Shown here: positions 32,905 through 57,713 of the stretch, in pieces
Position numbering within the stretch: position 1 is the stretch's first letter
Layout: every line of letters starts with the position of its first letter
Assembly (NCBI GenBank): GCA_963989385.1
Contig: OZ022501.1
Span: 568,001 to 632,000, forward strand
Direction of reading: 5' to 3'
From: Ctena decussata
Taxonomy: Eukaryota > Mollusca > Bivalvia > Lucinida > Lucinidae
Length of the DNA: 64,000 nucleotides
The notes under the pieces: generated by a model
The model's database searches: none
Told to the model about the DNA's origin: nothing
Seen by the model: the letters and a program-made list of their open reading frames with translations, nothing else
Translations under genes and position numbers: made by a program

Positions 32905-33111
32905 TAACCCTTAAAGCGCCAAAAATTACAATTGTTGAATTGGCAAAGTGTAGATCCAGCTGAGGTGGCTCATCATGAGCCACCTCATCTGAATCTACAC
33001 TGTTTGCCCTCTAGTATTCTAATTTTTAATTTGATATCGCTTGGACGAAACATTTTTTGAAATTCTGCAGACGTAAATTTTGTCGTCTGCTTTTTGGCGC
33101 ATTATGGGTTA
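32905..33111. repeat. MITE with TAACCCxTAAxGCGCCAAAAA ends
   Basis: TAACCCTTAAAGCGCCAAAA at 32905 pairs with the complement of TTTTTGGCGCATTATGGGTTA ending at 33111. The inside contains a smaller palindrome AGGTGGCTCATCATGAGCCACCT at about 32960. Confidence 0.75.
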
Positions 33112-33794
33112 GCTCTGAGACATCAAGAGTTGACTGCATATACATATGACCTCATTATCTGCAAAAGCTTGTATTTTCTATTTCAAGGTTGCAGTAGGAT
33201 TATGCATTTACCAGAGATGACATTTCTACTGTAAAATGTTGGAGTAACTTTTTTTCATTATTTGCAAGCATTTTTATTTACTTTTATAAATTTATACAAG
33301 AAAGTGTGCTTACGATTTTGGAATTACCACAAATGCATGTAAATTACACACAAGGAAAGCTCAGACCATCCTGAAGTAAGGGCAGAACATAGATACTCAG
33401 TCTTTGAATTTACTGCAACTTTGAGTTTGATCTATGACCTTTTATGTGGCATATACCTGACGTGTAGCTGAGCATTAATTGACATTACTGACATTCCTAT
33501 TGATAAAACCTTTCTACAGAAAAAATATACAAACGAAATTATATATGATAATGGCGGATGATTTCCAACATCGTCAAAGACAAAGATTTCATGTGGGTTT
33601 TAATGATAAAAAGTATTACAGTATTAAATATTACAGTATTACATGGTAACCTAGGCAACAAAAAAATAATCTGAATGTTTATAATTATCAGAGCTCCAAA
33701 AAACACTTTGAGATTTTTTTATTCTTCTTTCTTCTGAAATTATTTTTGTATGGTTTTCAAGATCTGTGCCATGACATGATATAACCAACTCAAT

Positions 33795-33960
33795 GGCATG
33801 TGCACCCAGCAAACTCAGATCAGAATGGGCAACAACCCAGTCTGAGCAGAGTCTTCCCTGTATGCTTAAAATGAGCTAAGTGACTATGCTAGCTCAATGC
33901 TGATTAGACTGGGCAGATGTGCAGGCTGATATAAGTCTTTCCTGTTGGCACATGTGATAA
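33795..33960. repeat. palindromic MITE, CAGATCAGCCTGGGC family, divergent
   Basis: GCATGTGCACCCAGCAAACT and TGTTGGCACATGTG bracket ACTCAGATCAGAATGGGCA and its inverted partner. Confidence 0.6.
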
Positions 33961-34339
33961 GGTACCTTTTCATGCAATGCTCTTCATAATTTTGTCTAAT
34001 GAAAATTCATAAAGTGTATTTTCATGGACAAATTATGAACACTTCTCCAAACTATCCTCAATATCCCACCTATTTTCTGGAGCTGTGTATCAAAACTGTT
34101 ATCAACAAAATATTGGCATGGAGCTCTGTATAGAACAAAATAAAATAACTTCATGATACAAACATTATAAAAGAGAAAAGAACAAATTCAACATTTACCA
34201 TATTTTCTGACAAAAGGTATTCATTGATTGTTAAAATTCATGTCTTCAGCAAATTTATCATATGAAGCGATTATTTGAAACAGATTTTACACTCAATAGC
34301 TTTAAATAAATGGGTTCACTGTTTGGGGGATGTAACACT

Positions 34340-34500
34340 GCTAGTTTCAGTTTTGCCTTCCTTCTCTATAGGGGTCAACTCTTAAGAGAAAGAATTTGCT
34401 CTTAAGAAGAGCAAATTCTTTCCTTAAAGATAAGACCCCATTTTACAAGGCTTCTTTATTCTGGGAAGCAGTCAGTTAGTCATAAAAGTTGCTACCCTTT
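34340..34500 (-). repeat. hairpin-MITE family copy
   Basis: AAGAATTTGCTCTTAAG and AAGAGCAAATTCTTTCC form the inner stem at 34388-34424; the complement of GTCATAAAAGTTGCTACCC gives the family's GACTTCC end. Confidence 0.7.
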
Positions 34501-35324
34501 GTAAAAACGGCAGAAAAACATAGTTGTGTACCCATACACCTTAATTACATTCCATAAGGAAAATTTCATGCCAGCACTGTTGCATTTACACTAATTTTGT
34601 AAAATTGAACAAACCCATGTGGATGTGCCTAAAGGTTTATGGTAAATAGCCGTTCATGTAATACAATAATCATTGTTTGATTCTTAACCTTCTAGTGTGG
34701 TGTGAATGAACCCAACTAAACATGTGCTCCTGCTAATCTTGAGTCTCCCTTCCTGCTATGGAGCACCTCTGTTTAGTGTTATTTAAATATCGCAAAAGTG
34801 AAGATGCAAATGCCCGCTGTTCATCAATCAAGTTGTTGGTATAATTTATAAAAGTTTACAGATTTAGACTTCCAACTTTGATAATAAAACTGGTGTTTTT
34901 GTATGTACACTCTAACCAGCCTATATGGTCACCCAAATTAGGAGGTCACCTGTTTTAGCAGCACAAATTCTATGGCACACAACAAACTGCAAATGAACTG
35001 GCATTAAGGCCTCAACTAAGTTAAGCAGCCATTTTTTAGGCATCCCTTAGATGACCCTTAATACAGAGCCCACTACTTTTTCCTCTAGGCTAAGGAAGAG
35101 AATCTGTTTTCAGCGTTGCAGCAACAATCAACAGTAAAAGCATCTTTCAATGTGACATACTTAAACTTACATTACATTCAACATATAAAACTCTTTGACA
35201 AATCTTTCATTATCATAACTGTAATTTAAACATGACAATTTCAACACTGAGCTAGGACACACCAACCTGAGCTGACGTTTAGGATAATCTAACAAGGGAA
35301 GCAACACCATCATTTTCATTTATG

Positions 35325-35465
35325 CCTCCCTTCTAAAGACAGGTCAACTCTTAAGGACAAGAATTTGCTCCTAGAGGAGCAAATTCTTTCCTTTAAGAGT
35401 AGTCCCTTTTTGAAAAGGTTTTGTCCTGCAGAAAAGCAAACAGGAAGTCACAAAAACAGTCTACT
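35325..35465 (-). repeat. hairpin-MITE family copy
   Basis: Inner stem GAATTTGCTCCT/AGGAGCAAATTC at 35362-35388 inside GCCTCCCTTCT ... CAGGAAGTCACAAAA. Confidence 0.75.
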
Positions 35466-36889
35466 TTCGGAAAAATAGAGGAAAGCTGTGGTGTCCCCAT
35501 AATCTTTAAACCAGCAGCATGATGTGAGTATTTGTACACAAACTAATGCAACAATGCAGCTTTGAGTGACTACTGTATACACAGCCACAGACAAAGGTCT
35601 GGTTCTTATTTCTCAATAAAAAACTTATGCTGCAACCCTTCAGTAAAATGGCATGCTTTTAATGAGGAGCCAGAAGTGGGAACAAAAAAAAATACAATGA
35701 CATGCTTCTAATAGTCACAACAAAGATATTTATCTCCTAAAATATCCACCCATCTCCAGTAAACACATTTCTAGGAAACAAAACAAAAATATGGGCAAAA
35801 ATTTAACACTTTCCCTTGCTTTTCCATAAAAAAAATTATCCATTAAAAACTCTCAGAATCGCCTCAATGTGGCAGTTCTACCGAGAGCCTCACAATACTT
35901 AGTGACGAATTATGAATAATATCCATGTTCAATCCCTAAGTTTTCACTTTGTAGGAAGCCGGCACTGTTGACCAGTGGCCCTGAAGTATTTTTTATGATG
36001 TACCTTTGCTCTCCATGACAGTAAAATCAAATGCCCTTATTAGAACACTTAACAGAAAAAAAAATAAAGAAAAAGTGTTTCTCAAACTAAATAAAACTGC
36101 CTATCAGATGAAACAAATAATCATGCAGTTGGTATTTAAAACTGTTCACAAACAGTGCAGACCCAGATCAGGCTGCCCTATTCAAGCAGTCAGATCTGGA
36201 TCTACACTGATTACTCTGACAGGCTGTACAAGCATTTACTATAAATACACTACAGCTAACCATGTCCTTGTTTCGACTATCATGCCTCTTGTCAGGTCCT
36301 TGTTTTATTTGCATTTCTTGTTGCTGATTAAACCATCTACAAAGCACCTTTATACATACTGCACTGACCAGTTTCAAACATTTCAGCTATGACATACACA
36401 CAGATTTCTTAGAGGGCATGCACACAGTGATGACTGACTAACCGGCATACTGGCAGTCTGGTTCACATATAAATCAACTGGAACCTAAGGAATATACATG
36501 GCAACATGTAAGGCCCTGAACTCATACAGATATGCATGCTGGTCTAAGTCATTACAGCTAGTGCTTCTACAAAAAGAGTGTTTTTGCATGTGCCTGCAAA
36601 GTAAAGGAATACAACTTCGAAAACACAACAAATTATTTGGTAACACAAATAGCCAGCAGTATAAGGACAAACTATTTTAAACAATCTCATGCTGAATATG
36701 GCTCATCATGAATAGAAAGCGAACAACTGCAAAAGTTGCATGACATGCACATAAGCACATAAAAACTTGTGTTTCTTCTCATGTAACAGAGAACACAAAA
36801 TCCATTCCCATATAGAGTTGAGTGAATCGGGCAGGTCTCACTAAAACAATTCTTCACAGCCTGTCAGACGTTGTGGTTTGTGAGTACAC

Positions 36890-37090
36890 CACCATATTTT
36901 ATCCGCCATTTTTTCAAAGGGAAACAAATTTCATGACTTCCTGTTTGCTTCCCTGGAGGATGTAGTCCTTCCAGAGAGGAAAAGAATTTTGCTCCTACAG
37001 GAGCACATTCTTTCCTTTACGAGTTGAACTCAATTAAAAAGGGAGGCAAAATTGAAAATGGTGGACTTGCCTCCCCTGAAAGTGAACCCA
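36890..37090 (+). repeat. hairpin-MITE family copy
   Basis: CAAAGGGAAACAAATTTCATGAC, GTTTGCTTCCCTGGAGG, stem GAATTTTGCTCCT/AGGAGCACATTC at 36987-37012, then TTGCCTCCCCTGAAAGTG. This is one of the most complete copies. Confidence 0.75.
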
Positions 37091-38019
37091 ATCACCTTAA
37101 AGAATGAGCAAAGGTGGAAGTGAGATGACAAGATGACAAGTCAGCCAACACATATTCCTGGGAAGTTTTTGGTCACTCTGTGCTATATAATTATGCAGGG
37201 AAGGCTTATAATACACAGTATCCTATTCACCATAAATCCTGTCAGAGAGGCACAGCTTAACCTCAACTACCATAGTCATTCTGACAAAGCTCTAGATAAG
37301 AGGGGTATTTGATGAAAATTTAGGGATAATTTTTCTTATTTCTAATTGAAACCACACGTTATGACCTCTCATCTGAACTTTCTCATCGAGACGATTCAGA
37401 TGAGGGGTCACAACTTATGTTTTTATGTAGAAAAACTAAAATTATCCTTAATTATCACCGAATACATGTACTCCCACTTATCTAGAATAATTTCAGTTAC
37501 AAGACAGGGGCTTTACCCCTGCAGAATACCCCCAAATATTTAAGAGAGTCTTGTAGTATTCTGCTACAATAACATTTCTGGTCCAAAACATTCCCAAAAC
37601 TCTAAATGTCTAAAAATATGGAGCTAGAGTTATGGGGCTGTTTTGATGTTGACAAAAAACTCTTATAACCAAATAAATAAGTAGTTCTGTAATGACTGCC
37701 CCCATCTTCAAATCTAAAGTCCTATCAAAAGATATTAATAACATTACAACAAACAGTGCAGACCCTGGTCAGACTTCTGCTAACAAGCAGTCTGATCTGG
37801 GTCTCTGATGTTTGCCTGAATGTTTACAGTAAATATGGCCAAATCAAACCAGAATAAGCAAGCATTCTCAATGAACACAAATGATATTTACATCAGAACA
37901 TCAAATACATTTCTTGGTGTCCCAAAATAACACGAGAAACGTCAGAAGAAACTATAAGTATTAAATATTACCCAGATCTGAAGTAATATTCTGCCGTAAG
38001 AAATAATTCAGAGATACAG

Positions 38020-38178
38020 ATAAGAAGGGGTAAGAGGGATAATTAAGGGATAATGTTTTTATTTTGACATAAGAACATGCATGAATTGTGACCCCTCATT
38101 GGTTCTAATGGGGGATCACAACATGTTTTCATTGAAAAATTATCTCTGAATTATTCCAGTTACCCCTTCTTATCTGGA
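38020..38178. repeat. MITE with AGATAAGAAGGGGTAA ends
   Basis: AGATAAGAAGGGGTAAGAGG near 38020 matches the complement of the segment ending TACCCCTTCTTATCT near 38173. A central pair GTGACCCCTCATTGG / CTAATGGGGGATCAC gives a foldback. Relatives are near 37310-37490 and 50125-50240. Confidence 0.65.
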
Positions 38179-40433
38179 ACTCTGAATATATCAGACTTTA
38201 ATATACAGACCAATAGTGTTATATCTTTTAACCTAATGAAGGCAAAGAGAGAACAGTAATTATCAAAAACTCCACATGTCCTGCTATCTCCTAGCAAAAT
38301 TGAACCCTAATTTGTTTGCAGTGGTAACTTTATACTTTGACATGAAAATAAGATACAGCATAAAATTCTGTTCTAAAAGCTTAAGTTTTGCCTGCTTGCA
38401 AGTTTCAACATCGTAAGAGTTTGATCCTGACACCAGTTTTACATTTGCTTACACTAGCAGCTTCATTGGCAGCGTAAATTTTTGTCAAGTTTTCTTGATT
38501 CCCTCTAAGGCAATGCTATGACACAGAGTTCCACGAAATGTGTTATATAAGTTGATCATTTAAGCTTATATCTTCATGCTCAAACATCACAGTGTTCCAG
38601 ATAAGCTGATAATTTCAGGACTTTAAGGGTGTAAGTTTCACATTAACCCTTGCTGTGACATTGTTTCTACTGTGGTATTCAGAGGTTCTGGTAGCAAGGT
38701 GTTTTAGTGCTTAAATCCGAGATATTTTTCATTTATCCATAAAACCTATGATCTGTATCAGAACTGCTTTGTCTCAGCAAGGTGGCTCCAATGTGGGATC
38801 ATTAATGGGATAACTGTACTCAAATTGTCATCTGCAGCAGTAATCATCAGTTTTATGGTCTGAAATCTGGTTTTACGAAGGCACATTAGCTGAGCTGTAA
38901 AATGCAATTTGTGATCCTAAATCTGACAATTTAGTCCCCTAACAAGCTTCTTTTCACTGGCTTTTGTCTCCAGATACTGTCAGGGTCACGATGAGGCTAG
39001 AGTAGCCCAAACTTTGAAGTATGGGCCATGTTTCTTCTCTGAAATGTGTTCTGTGCTCTTGAAGGAACTCTTTAATAAAAATTTTAATTCAATACAGTTA
39101 TCCCCATTCTTATGCTCACATTTTCATCTTTCAAAACATACTAGTCTGCGCTCAAAGCAGTCACTTTAGGCACCATAAAACTAAGCGTCAGCTAATATGA
39201 AGTGACATTTCTTAATGACATTGAGTTTGCTACAGTGTAGAGCAGAATATACTGTCGCTAATTTTTGACATTCAAGCAGACGTCACCTTAAATTTATAAG
39301 TGCATAAGAATATGTAATGTTCTTACAGAAAATGGACAAAAAATTATTATAACTCATCCTAAACTGGAACTCTAATGATAGTTACATACTTGGCAGTAGC
39401 TCTGCAGGGCAAACCAGAATCTCTTTTAAACTCACTCTGGTCTAGTGTTTCGAAAAAATACACTAGTCCTCACACGTCAGACACAGAAGGTTTTGATAAT
39501 TCTGAGGCGCACATGTATTTTCTTATTTTGTCTACAATAATGTATTTAATGGCCTCCAATTAGAACCACCTCACAGAGGCTGAATAAAATGAGGGCCCAT
39601 GAAACTGGTTTTAATAAAGACACGAGCTCCAGACTGAGTGTGATTTTGAGGATAATTCAGAGATAATTTTCCTCATTTCCCAGTCAGAATGTATGATATG
39701 TTCCCACAGCAGAATTGTCTCAGTGAGACAGGTCTAATCAGGGTTCAAAACATGTTTATTATGGACATATATGGAGAAGCATCCTGAAATTATTCAATAC
39801 CTCTACTTCTCTGGAGCACAAGAAGACTCAACAAGACATTACCTCAGAATAACAATCAACTGTCACCTACTCTTGAGCCTTAAAATGTCTTGATTACGAA
39901 AAATATTGATTTTTTGTTGCATTTTCTGACAGACAGACATGCTGATGTATGATGTTGATGAATTAGTCTGAGCATAAATATCTGCTGATTGTAAGAAATC
40001 ACAGTTTCTATGGTAACCATCTTAGTTTCACTTGAAGCTCCACAGTTTCTAGATTTGTTAATTGAAAATTTTTCAAGACATTTTAATGAACATATAGAAT
40101 TAGAACTAAAGCAAATATTTATGAAAGTTTCTATTCTTGATTCATACATATAATGAATCTTTGCATTGATAAGACCTAACCAACAATGCTAAATAAAACT
40201 TCACAAATATTTCTTCTTTTTATAAAGTATAAAGATTCTAATTCTGAGTGATGGAAATGAAGTATAGCTGTTCAAATAAGCCCAAAGAGTGAGATTTGTA
40301 AGATTTGTCTTATTTCTCCCTATAATGTTTGAATGTAACTGATTGCTGAATGGACAACCAATAATCCTGTTTTATAACCCAATAGCACTGAATCCATGTT
40401 GGCATGTGGTCTTCTCAATAGATAGATAATAGA
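38179..40433. other. no gene recognised
   Basis: Downstream flank of Rab10. It may include part of a long 3' untranslated region, but no polyadenylation site could be tied to the gene. Confidence 0.35.
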
Positions 40434-40671
40434 TGAGCTGTGACACGAGAAAACCAACAAAGTGGTTGTGCACCCAGTACAGACTCAGATCAGCCTGGGC
40501 ATCCACCCAGTCTGATCAGGGTCTTTGCTGTCCACATGGAGGTAGGTTAGACCTTTAGCTACCCTTTAAGTGCTTAGCGAAGAATCTGATCAGACTTGTC
40601 AGCTGCCCAGGCTGATCTGAGTCTGTGCTGGGCGCACAACCACTTTGTTGGTTTTCTTGTGTCACAGCTCA
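40434..40671. repeat. palindromic MITE, best full-length copy
   Basis: The ends TGAGCTGTGACACGAGAAAA and GTGTCACAGCTCA are inverted repeats; AACCAACAAAGTGGTTGTGC, AGACTCAGATCAGCCTGGGC and their inverted partners give about 65 bp of pairing on each side. Confidence 0.85.
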
Positions 40672-41138
40672 GATAATAATAGATGGCCACTGTCATCTTT
40701 ATCAGACTTACTATCCACAAAGTAGCTAAAATACTGCTCACTAGGCCATAATATTATCTTGATCATCCATCCAGGACAAATATTTAATTTTACTTCTTAT
40801 AAGACTTTTAAGGGCACAAAGACTTATTAAGAGGACAAATAAGGACAAAGCTCCAATATCACCCTCCAAAAACTTTCCTCCAGCCTAGTAAACCAGCTAT
40901 TCAATTCCCAATTGGAAATTAAAAATCTTTCCACAAATAGATTGCCAAAATTTAACAATACAATTGCACTTACATACATGTATAAAAACATTTTAGTACA
41001 CAAGTTCACCTTTGTATTAGAAAACTGGTGAAGTTCCCACAAAATTACTTAAAGTATACACACCAAAAATTTGGCCTGGCCAATCGATAATTTTCATTGT
41101 GACAACTCCACCAGTTCTCTTACTTCAAAGCGAATATA

Positions 41139-41311
41139 GGAGCGGCTGTAGTGTAGTGGATAACACTCCGGACTACCAATCCAGGGGTCGCAAGATCGAT
41201 CCCCCGCTCCTCCGGTCTTTCGGATGAGACTTTAAACCGAGGTCCCGTCTCCATATGACCTCGTTATTGGTGGGACGTTAAACCCGAGTCCACTCACTCA
41301 CTCACTCAAAG
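41139..41311 (+). repeat. tRNA-derived SINE with GGATGAGACTTTAAACCGAG tail
   Basis: GAGCGGCTGTAGTGTAGTGG has an A-box (TAGTGTAGTGG) and GCAAGATCGATCCCC a B-box. The body CTTTCGGATGAGACTTTAAA and TGGTGGGACGTTAAACCC resembles the bivalve SINE (BIV-type) 3' module as I recall it. Ends in CACTCACTCACTCAC repeats. Confidence 0.75.
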
Positions 41312-41745
41312 CAAATATTGTGCCCAAACACATGAATGCTTTTCATACATACAAGTCAAAAAGCATTGGTATATTTCAGCTAACTATTTGCAGAAGTTAG
41401 AATGTTTAATTTCCACTTTGGAATGCAGTTTCTGGCCCCGAGGTTATAAAACTTTTTTCATGCTCAACTCAGTTGCGCATAATTTACCTGCTAATTAAAT
41501 AGCAAATTACTGAGACGTACAGTTGTTCTTTTGCTCAGTTTAGCTGAAAATGTAATTTTCTCTGCTTATAAATACGAAAATGCCAACATTAGTTGGCATT
41601 TTCATATTTATCAGCAGAGGGAATTTCATGCTCAACTGAGTTGAGCACAAAAAAAGTTTTATTCTCAGGGCCTGGTTTACCAGGCATGTAGCCGGCAGCT
41701 CTTGCTGAAGTGAAGTGAAAGTTTATAATTATACGAGAGCTATCA

Positions 41746-53099
<11,354 letters not shown>

Positions 53100-53312
53100 C
53101 TGAAATGTAAAAATAAGCAGCAAGTACTATTATTATAATTCAAGTAACCAAAGTCACCCTATTTTGTTTAGTTATTTAGCTGCGCGTTCAGACAGTGAAA
53201 TATGACCCAATTAGGCCCACCCCAAATGTCCTCTTTTTCATACTTCTCTCCTGAACGTAGTCTGGCTCTTATAAGTTCTTCAAACTCAACAAGAGTTTTA
53301 TGCATGAAAGAT

Positions 53313-53876
53313 CAGGGATACAGACTAACTAATTTTTCATAGGAGCAAGCTGGGCCCCTAAAAACTGAAAATTAGTCGCCCAGCCAGAAATTTAGGGGCC
53401 CACATTTAAAACGTCAGAAACATGAGAATTTTTTTATTCAGAATCTGCGCGAGATTTGCACTGTTTCTGTAGGCTTTGTAGTAAATCCTCCTTTCTTCTG
53501 GGTTTTGCTTTCTTTTAGCTAACGGGTGTGAAACACCAGTGATGTATCGCCATATTATGCACGAAAAATTTACAAATGGTCAGGATTTTTGCTGTCAAAC
53601 GGAGGAGGCAGCTATGTTGTTTTTCGATAGTGAATAAAATCCAACACACAAGTATGACGGAACACCGAATATTCAACGCAGATATCGGTGCGGCAGTTTG
53701 CAATGCCCTTTGAGGTGGCGGATTTTACTCCAAAACGAGGGGACACCAATCTAAGGCGAAAACAGGCCAGACACTCGCTGACAGCTGATGATCGCAAGCT
53801 GGGCGACTGTCATTTTAATTTTAGGGGCCCACCCGATTTTTTACTCGCAGTGGGCGACCGCTAGTCTGTATCCCTG
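53313..53876. mobile_element. TIR element with CAGGGATACAGACTA ends, hAT-like
   Basis: CAGGGATACAGACTA at 53313 pairs with TAGTCTGTATCCCTG ending 53876; GGGCCCCTAAAA subterminal words occur on both sides in inverted orientation. AAGAT flanks both ends, a candidate 5-bp duplication. It lies in Rab10 intron 1 and has no transposase. Confidence 0.75.
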
Positions 53877-54329
53877 AAGATCAATGGCATAACCTTAAAA
53901 CCAGGCTGATGAGAAGAATATTATTTCAGCTGAAAGTTACAGCTAGATGACCTCTTGATTCCATGGGAAAGCTTAAAACAGAGTGGTTTGTTGGTATGAG
54001 CAAGTAGAAATTCCCATGTGACAGCTGTTTGATCATGTGATGCTACAAATACACTTTACCAATCAACCAAAATAAATAAGTAGATTGCATGTAACGGAAA
54101 ATGCATAAATTAAACTTCATTTCAGCATCATGCTCCTGAAAACAGAAATGGTGACGGTAAATAAACATTGCCTCTGTGCCAGGCATATCTTGACTGGATC
54201 ATTAAAATATCCCACTTTGTATTGATTGAGCGCCCTTATTACCTGTACGGTAAAAAAATGAATCAGGTCTAAACCGACCAAAATAGAAATTGAAACAAGA
54301 CCGGTCACCAGGACATGATAGCTCGCCTG

Positions 54330-54442
54330 ACAGTGCCTTGCCCATCACCTAAAAAACTTTAATGTAAAACTTTAACATGTTGCGAACACTGACGCCATGG
54401 GTAGTACAATAGTCCTTCCTGAACTTCATTCAGGCGAGCTAA
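54330..54442 (-). repeat. short AGCTCGCCTGA element, miniature Helitron-like copy
   Basis: TAGCTCGCCTGACAGTGCC at one end and CCTGAACTTCATTCAGGCGAGCTA at the other (first 20 bases as landmark) carry the same terminal hairpin as 17680 and 28492, with only about 110 bp between. Confidence 0.6.
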
Positions 54443-54496
54443 ATAAAAGATTTGACCGGAAAAATGTTAGACAACCATTACGAGTGAAAAACACAA

Positions 54497-54632
54497 GTGA
54501 CCTGCAACACAAAGAAGTGGTATGCACGTCCAGCAAAGACTCAGATCAGCCTGGGGATCCGCCCTGTCAGATCTGAGTCTGCGCTGGGCGCACAACCACT
54601 TTGTTGTTGTTTTTTTCATGTTGCGGCTAAAA
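54497..54632. repeat. palindromic MITE, CAGATCAGCCTGGGC family
   Basis: CTGCAACACAAAGAAGTGGT ... AGACTCAGATCAGCCTGGGG on one side and AGATCTGAGTCTGCGCTGGG ... GTTGCGGCT on the other. Confidence 0.75.
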
Positions 54633-54867
54633 TTTATTCCTGATGTCATTTTGAAGGCTTGATCTCTAGCTTTGCGAATCTGGTCTGGTTGTGCTCATGT
54701 TTTCTGATGTTCAATTCAAAATGGAATTTTATAAGTTTACAAACATGTCATCAGACTGGTTCTTGAATTGTTCGGGTTTTATATAGGTGAAGCAAGAACA
54801 AATTTATAGAATGTTGCGGATAAATTGGAATCCATCACTCCTTGTCGATGTTGTTGTTGTATTATTG

Positions 54868-55012
54868 TTTAACTGCCATGGCAAACAGCTATGGTCATGG
54901 GACGGTCAGTTAACCTAACCACACTATTCCTGGACAGGCTTGAACCTCCTAAGCGGTTAACCAGTACTAAGTGCACTTACTTTCACCAGTAACTGACAAC
55001 TGCCTCCTTGTT
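54868..55012 (-). repeat. SINE 3' domain, head missing
   Basis: The complement matches 22690-22830 (GGCAGTTGTCAGTTACTGG, CTTAGTACTGGTTAACCG, AGGTTAACTGACCGTCCC). The tRNA head is absent, which is 5' truncation. Confidence 0.8.
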
Positions 55013-57504
55013 GATATTCATATTATAAGAGGGAAAACCTATATTTTCTCCCACCTTTGCATAAATAAGACTCATATTGTAAGAAACTTCTATCTTACAT
55101 TAGCAACATCTTTCTTTATATATATAAAACTTTTTAATTTTCCACTAATATCTTAATTCTAAACGAATAAAATGGACATGCAAGCATCTAGGACGATGTT
55201 TGATAGCAGATCATAGGTTTGTGATGTCACTGATTTTAATGACATCACAAAAACCGGTAATGTATTGTCGCTAGCAAACTTGACAAGTGTGACGTGAGAG
55301 GCTAAGTTGCATTTTGTTTTTTCCCTCTGGAAGATAAAATAGTCAACATATCGTGATTTCCGACTATTTCTATAGAGTCAGACGGCTCATCCGGGAACTT
55401 CGAGCGTAACCCATAGCAACCAAAGCTGGAGGTGAAAACAACCGATAATCCGCCATTTTGTTTACAGCAGTTCCACCATACAAACCATGCTTTAATAAAT
55501 GGCATATTATAAGAAACAAGCTCATAAAACATTTTTTATTTAATGTGTAAGAAGGCAGATAATTCAACCTTTCGTATCTGATATTTATTTTATTAACAGT
55601 GTCAAATGAGCATTTATTTTAGCGCACTGGATCCGACACATTTCTCTCGCGGTCTGCTGGCCTCTGAAGGGTACCCTAATTTGAATTTGTTAAAATTAAT
55701 AAATCAGTTCTTTCCAAAAAAATTGGCGGAAATTGAGAAATAAGTAATTGAGAAATTAGATCTTTGTTAAATCTTTGACAAATTTGGTTCTTTTGGGGTG
55801 TTACGTCAACTTAGGTGACTGTTGAAAACAGGTCAACTTTGCGGTCGTGACGTGTATCTCCGTGCTTTCTGGATGGGACCACATTAAATTCTCTTGGTCA
55901 TCCCCAACATGTGAAACTGAGTGTAAATTTAGAATTCTTACATATGCGCATTTTCGCGATTTCAATGCAAATATATTACGATACCCATTAAGGCCAAATG
56001 CATTGTGAATAACGGAAAAGTCGCTGACAAGCGAGGATGTGTATTGGCTCAATACAAGCAGAAGTGTATGTTTAAGCAGGCCTCTGATTTGCTTCTTGTA
56101 AATACGTTTTAATGGAAACATTTTTTATTGGGAATGCCAAATTTTTAGCATAGCACAAAACAACATTGTGGTCAAATATGACGAGTCGTCTCATGAAGAT
56201 AGATAGATTTTTTGACATAGGAATTTCCTGACCCTCTTGTTTTCAAAGTAGTGTAACTTTTTATTTCTTGATCGATTTTAATGATGAGAACACTGTTTAC
56301 TCTGTCTTGGATTCAAGATATATAGATCTATCAGATTAAAAAAAAAAAATCTGGATATTCCAAAAAAACGTCCGTTATTGCTAAGAATGTGTCAGTTTTT
56401 GACAAGTGACATCTTGTGTATTCCATACATGTACTTTCATAGTACGAGATATCGGATATTTTACTTTTTATGCTGAAATTTCCATTATTACTTTCACTGA
56501 ATACCCGATAAATGACGATGAAGGTTCAAGTAAAAACGAAAAAGAAAATGTCAGAATAGAAATAAGAATTATAATAAAACATGTTAGATAGGAGAGCGAT
56601 GGTCGAGCCAACAAACGTATTCCACGGATTTTGAAAATCCAATGTTTTCATTTGATTCGTGACAAAATTTCATCTGGCAAACATCTTCAATTAGCAACCC
56701 CAGCTGATTTTTTTTATTACAAGATATGGCTTTGAATCAAAGTTTATCTGATGCAGTTCTTCAAAAGCTGCACAAAACAGTTTAAATTTTGAAGATACCT
56801 TTACTAGAACCAAAGTTACAGCAGTTTGAAGTTCCAGAAAATCGGCCGTTTTCTGGAATTTTCAGCTATGTTGGATGCTGAGATGTAGCTCGCGACGACG
56901 GACCCGGCACGTTACAGAATTATAAACAAAATGCTGTAACTTTTTTATTTTTCAAGATATCTTTACAAAATTTGGCATTCTTATGTAATTTTTCCTGCTC
57001 TTTTCATTTCTGACATTTATTTTGCTGTAGCTAGCAAAGTAAACAAATTACTGATTAATTCTTGTAAACAATTTTGATAATTTTTTGGGGGGTATTTTAT
57101 CGATATGAATCTTGTTTGAAAACTACACCTACAGATAACAGCATTGTTGATGTAAAACATTACAGATGAATTATTTACAATATTCACAGTGTTTTACAGT
57201 ATTTACAGTGTTTGTTTTTGTTTTTCACCTCTTGGTAATTGTTCCCTATGTCTACATAAAAGCACATGCACTGAAAGTCATTGATGCTCGTTAAAATCGG
57301 CTTGCGAGATGATAACAAGCACCAACACCTTGTGATTTTATAGAAAGGTAAAGAAAATTATCATATACCCTTCTTATCAGGTGTCTCTGTATATACACCT
57401 ACCTAAAAACCTTAGAATAACTGCTAAGACAATGATAACAAAAGCTCTTGGCCCGCACCTGGTTAGTGCCATAACTTGGCCTGCAGTACTTTTCTGATTG
57501 ATTT
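55013..57504. other. no gene recognised
   Basis: Part of the presumed Rab10 intron 1. Frames are short, and no P-loop-coding exon was found on the minus strand. Confidence 0.4.
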
Positions 57505-57713
57505 GATGCTTAACATCCTCGGTAAACAGCTATGGTCATGTCGGTCCTAAGGGGTTAACCAGTACTAAGTGCTCATACTTTCGCCAGTAACTGACAACTG
57601 CCCTTCTTGAATCAGCTGAAGGAGAAACGAAAGTATGTGGCCAGACAGGGTTTCGAACCCAGGACCTCTGACTTATGAGTCATGTGCCCTACTGATTGTG
57701 CTACGCGGCCCGC
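57505..57713 (-). repeat. tRNA-derived SINE, near full length
   Basis: The complement begins GGGCCGCGTAGCACAATCAG, contains GGGTTCGAAACCC and CTGACTTATGAGTCA on the given strand, and continues into the same tail as 22660-22850. Confidence 0.8.
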
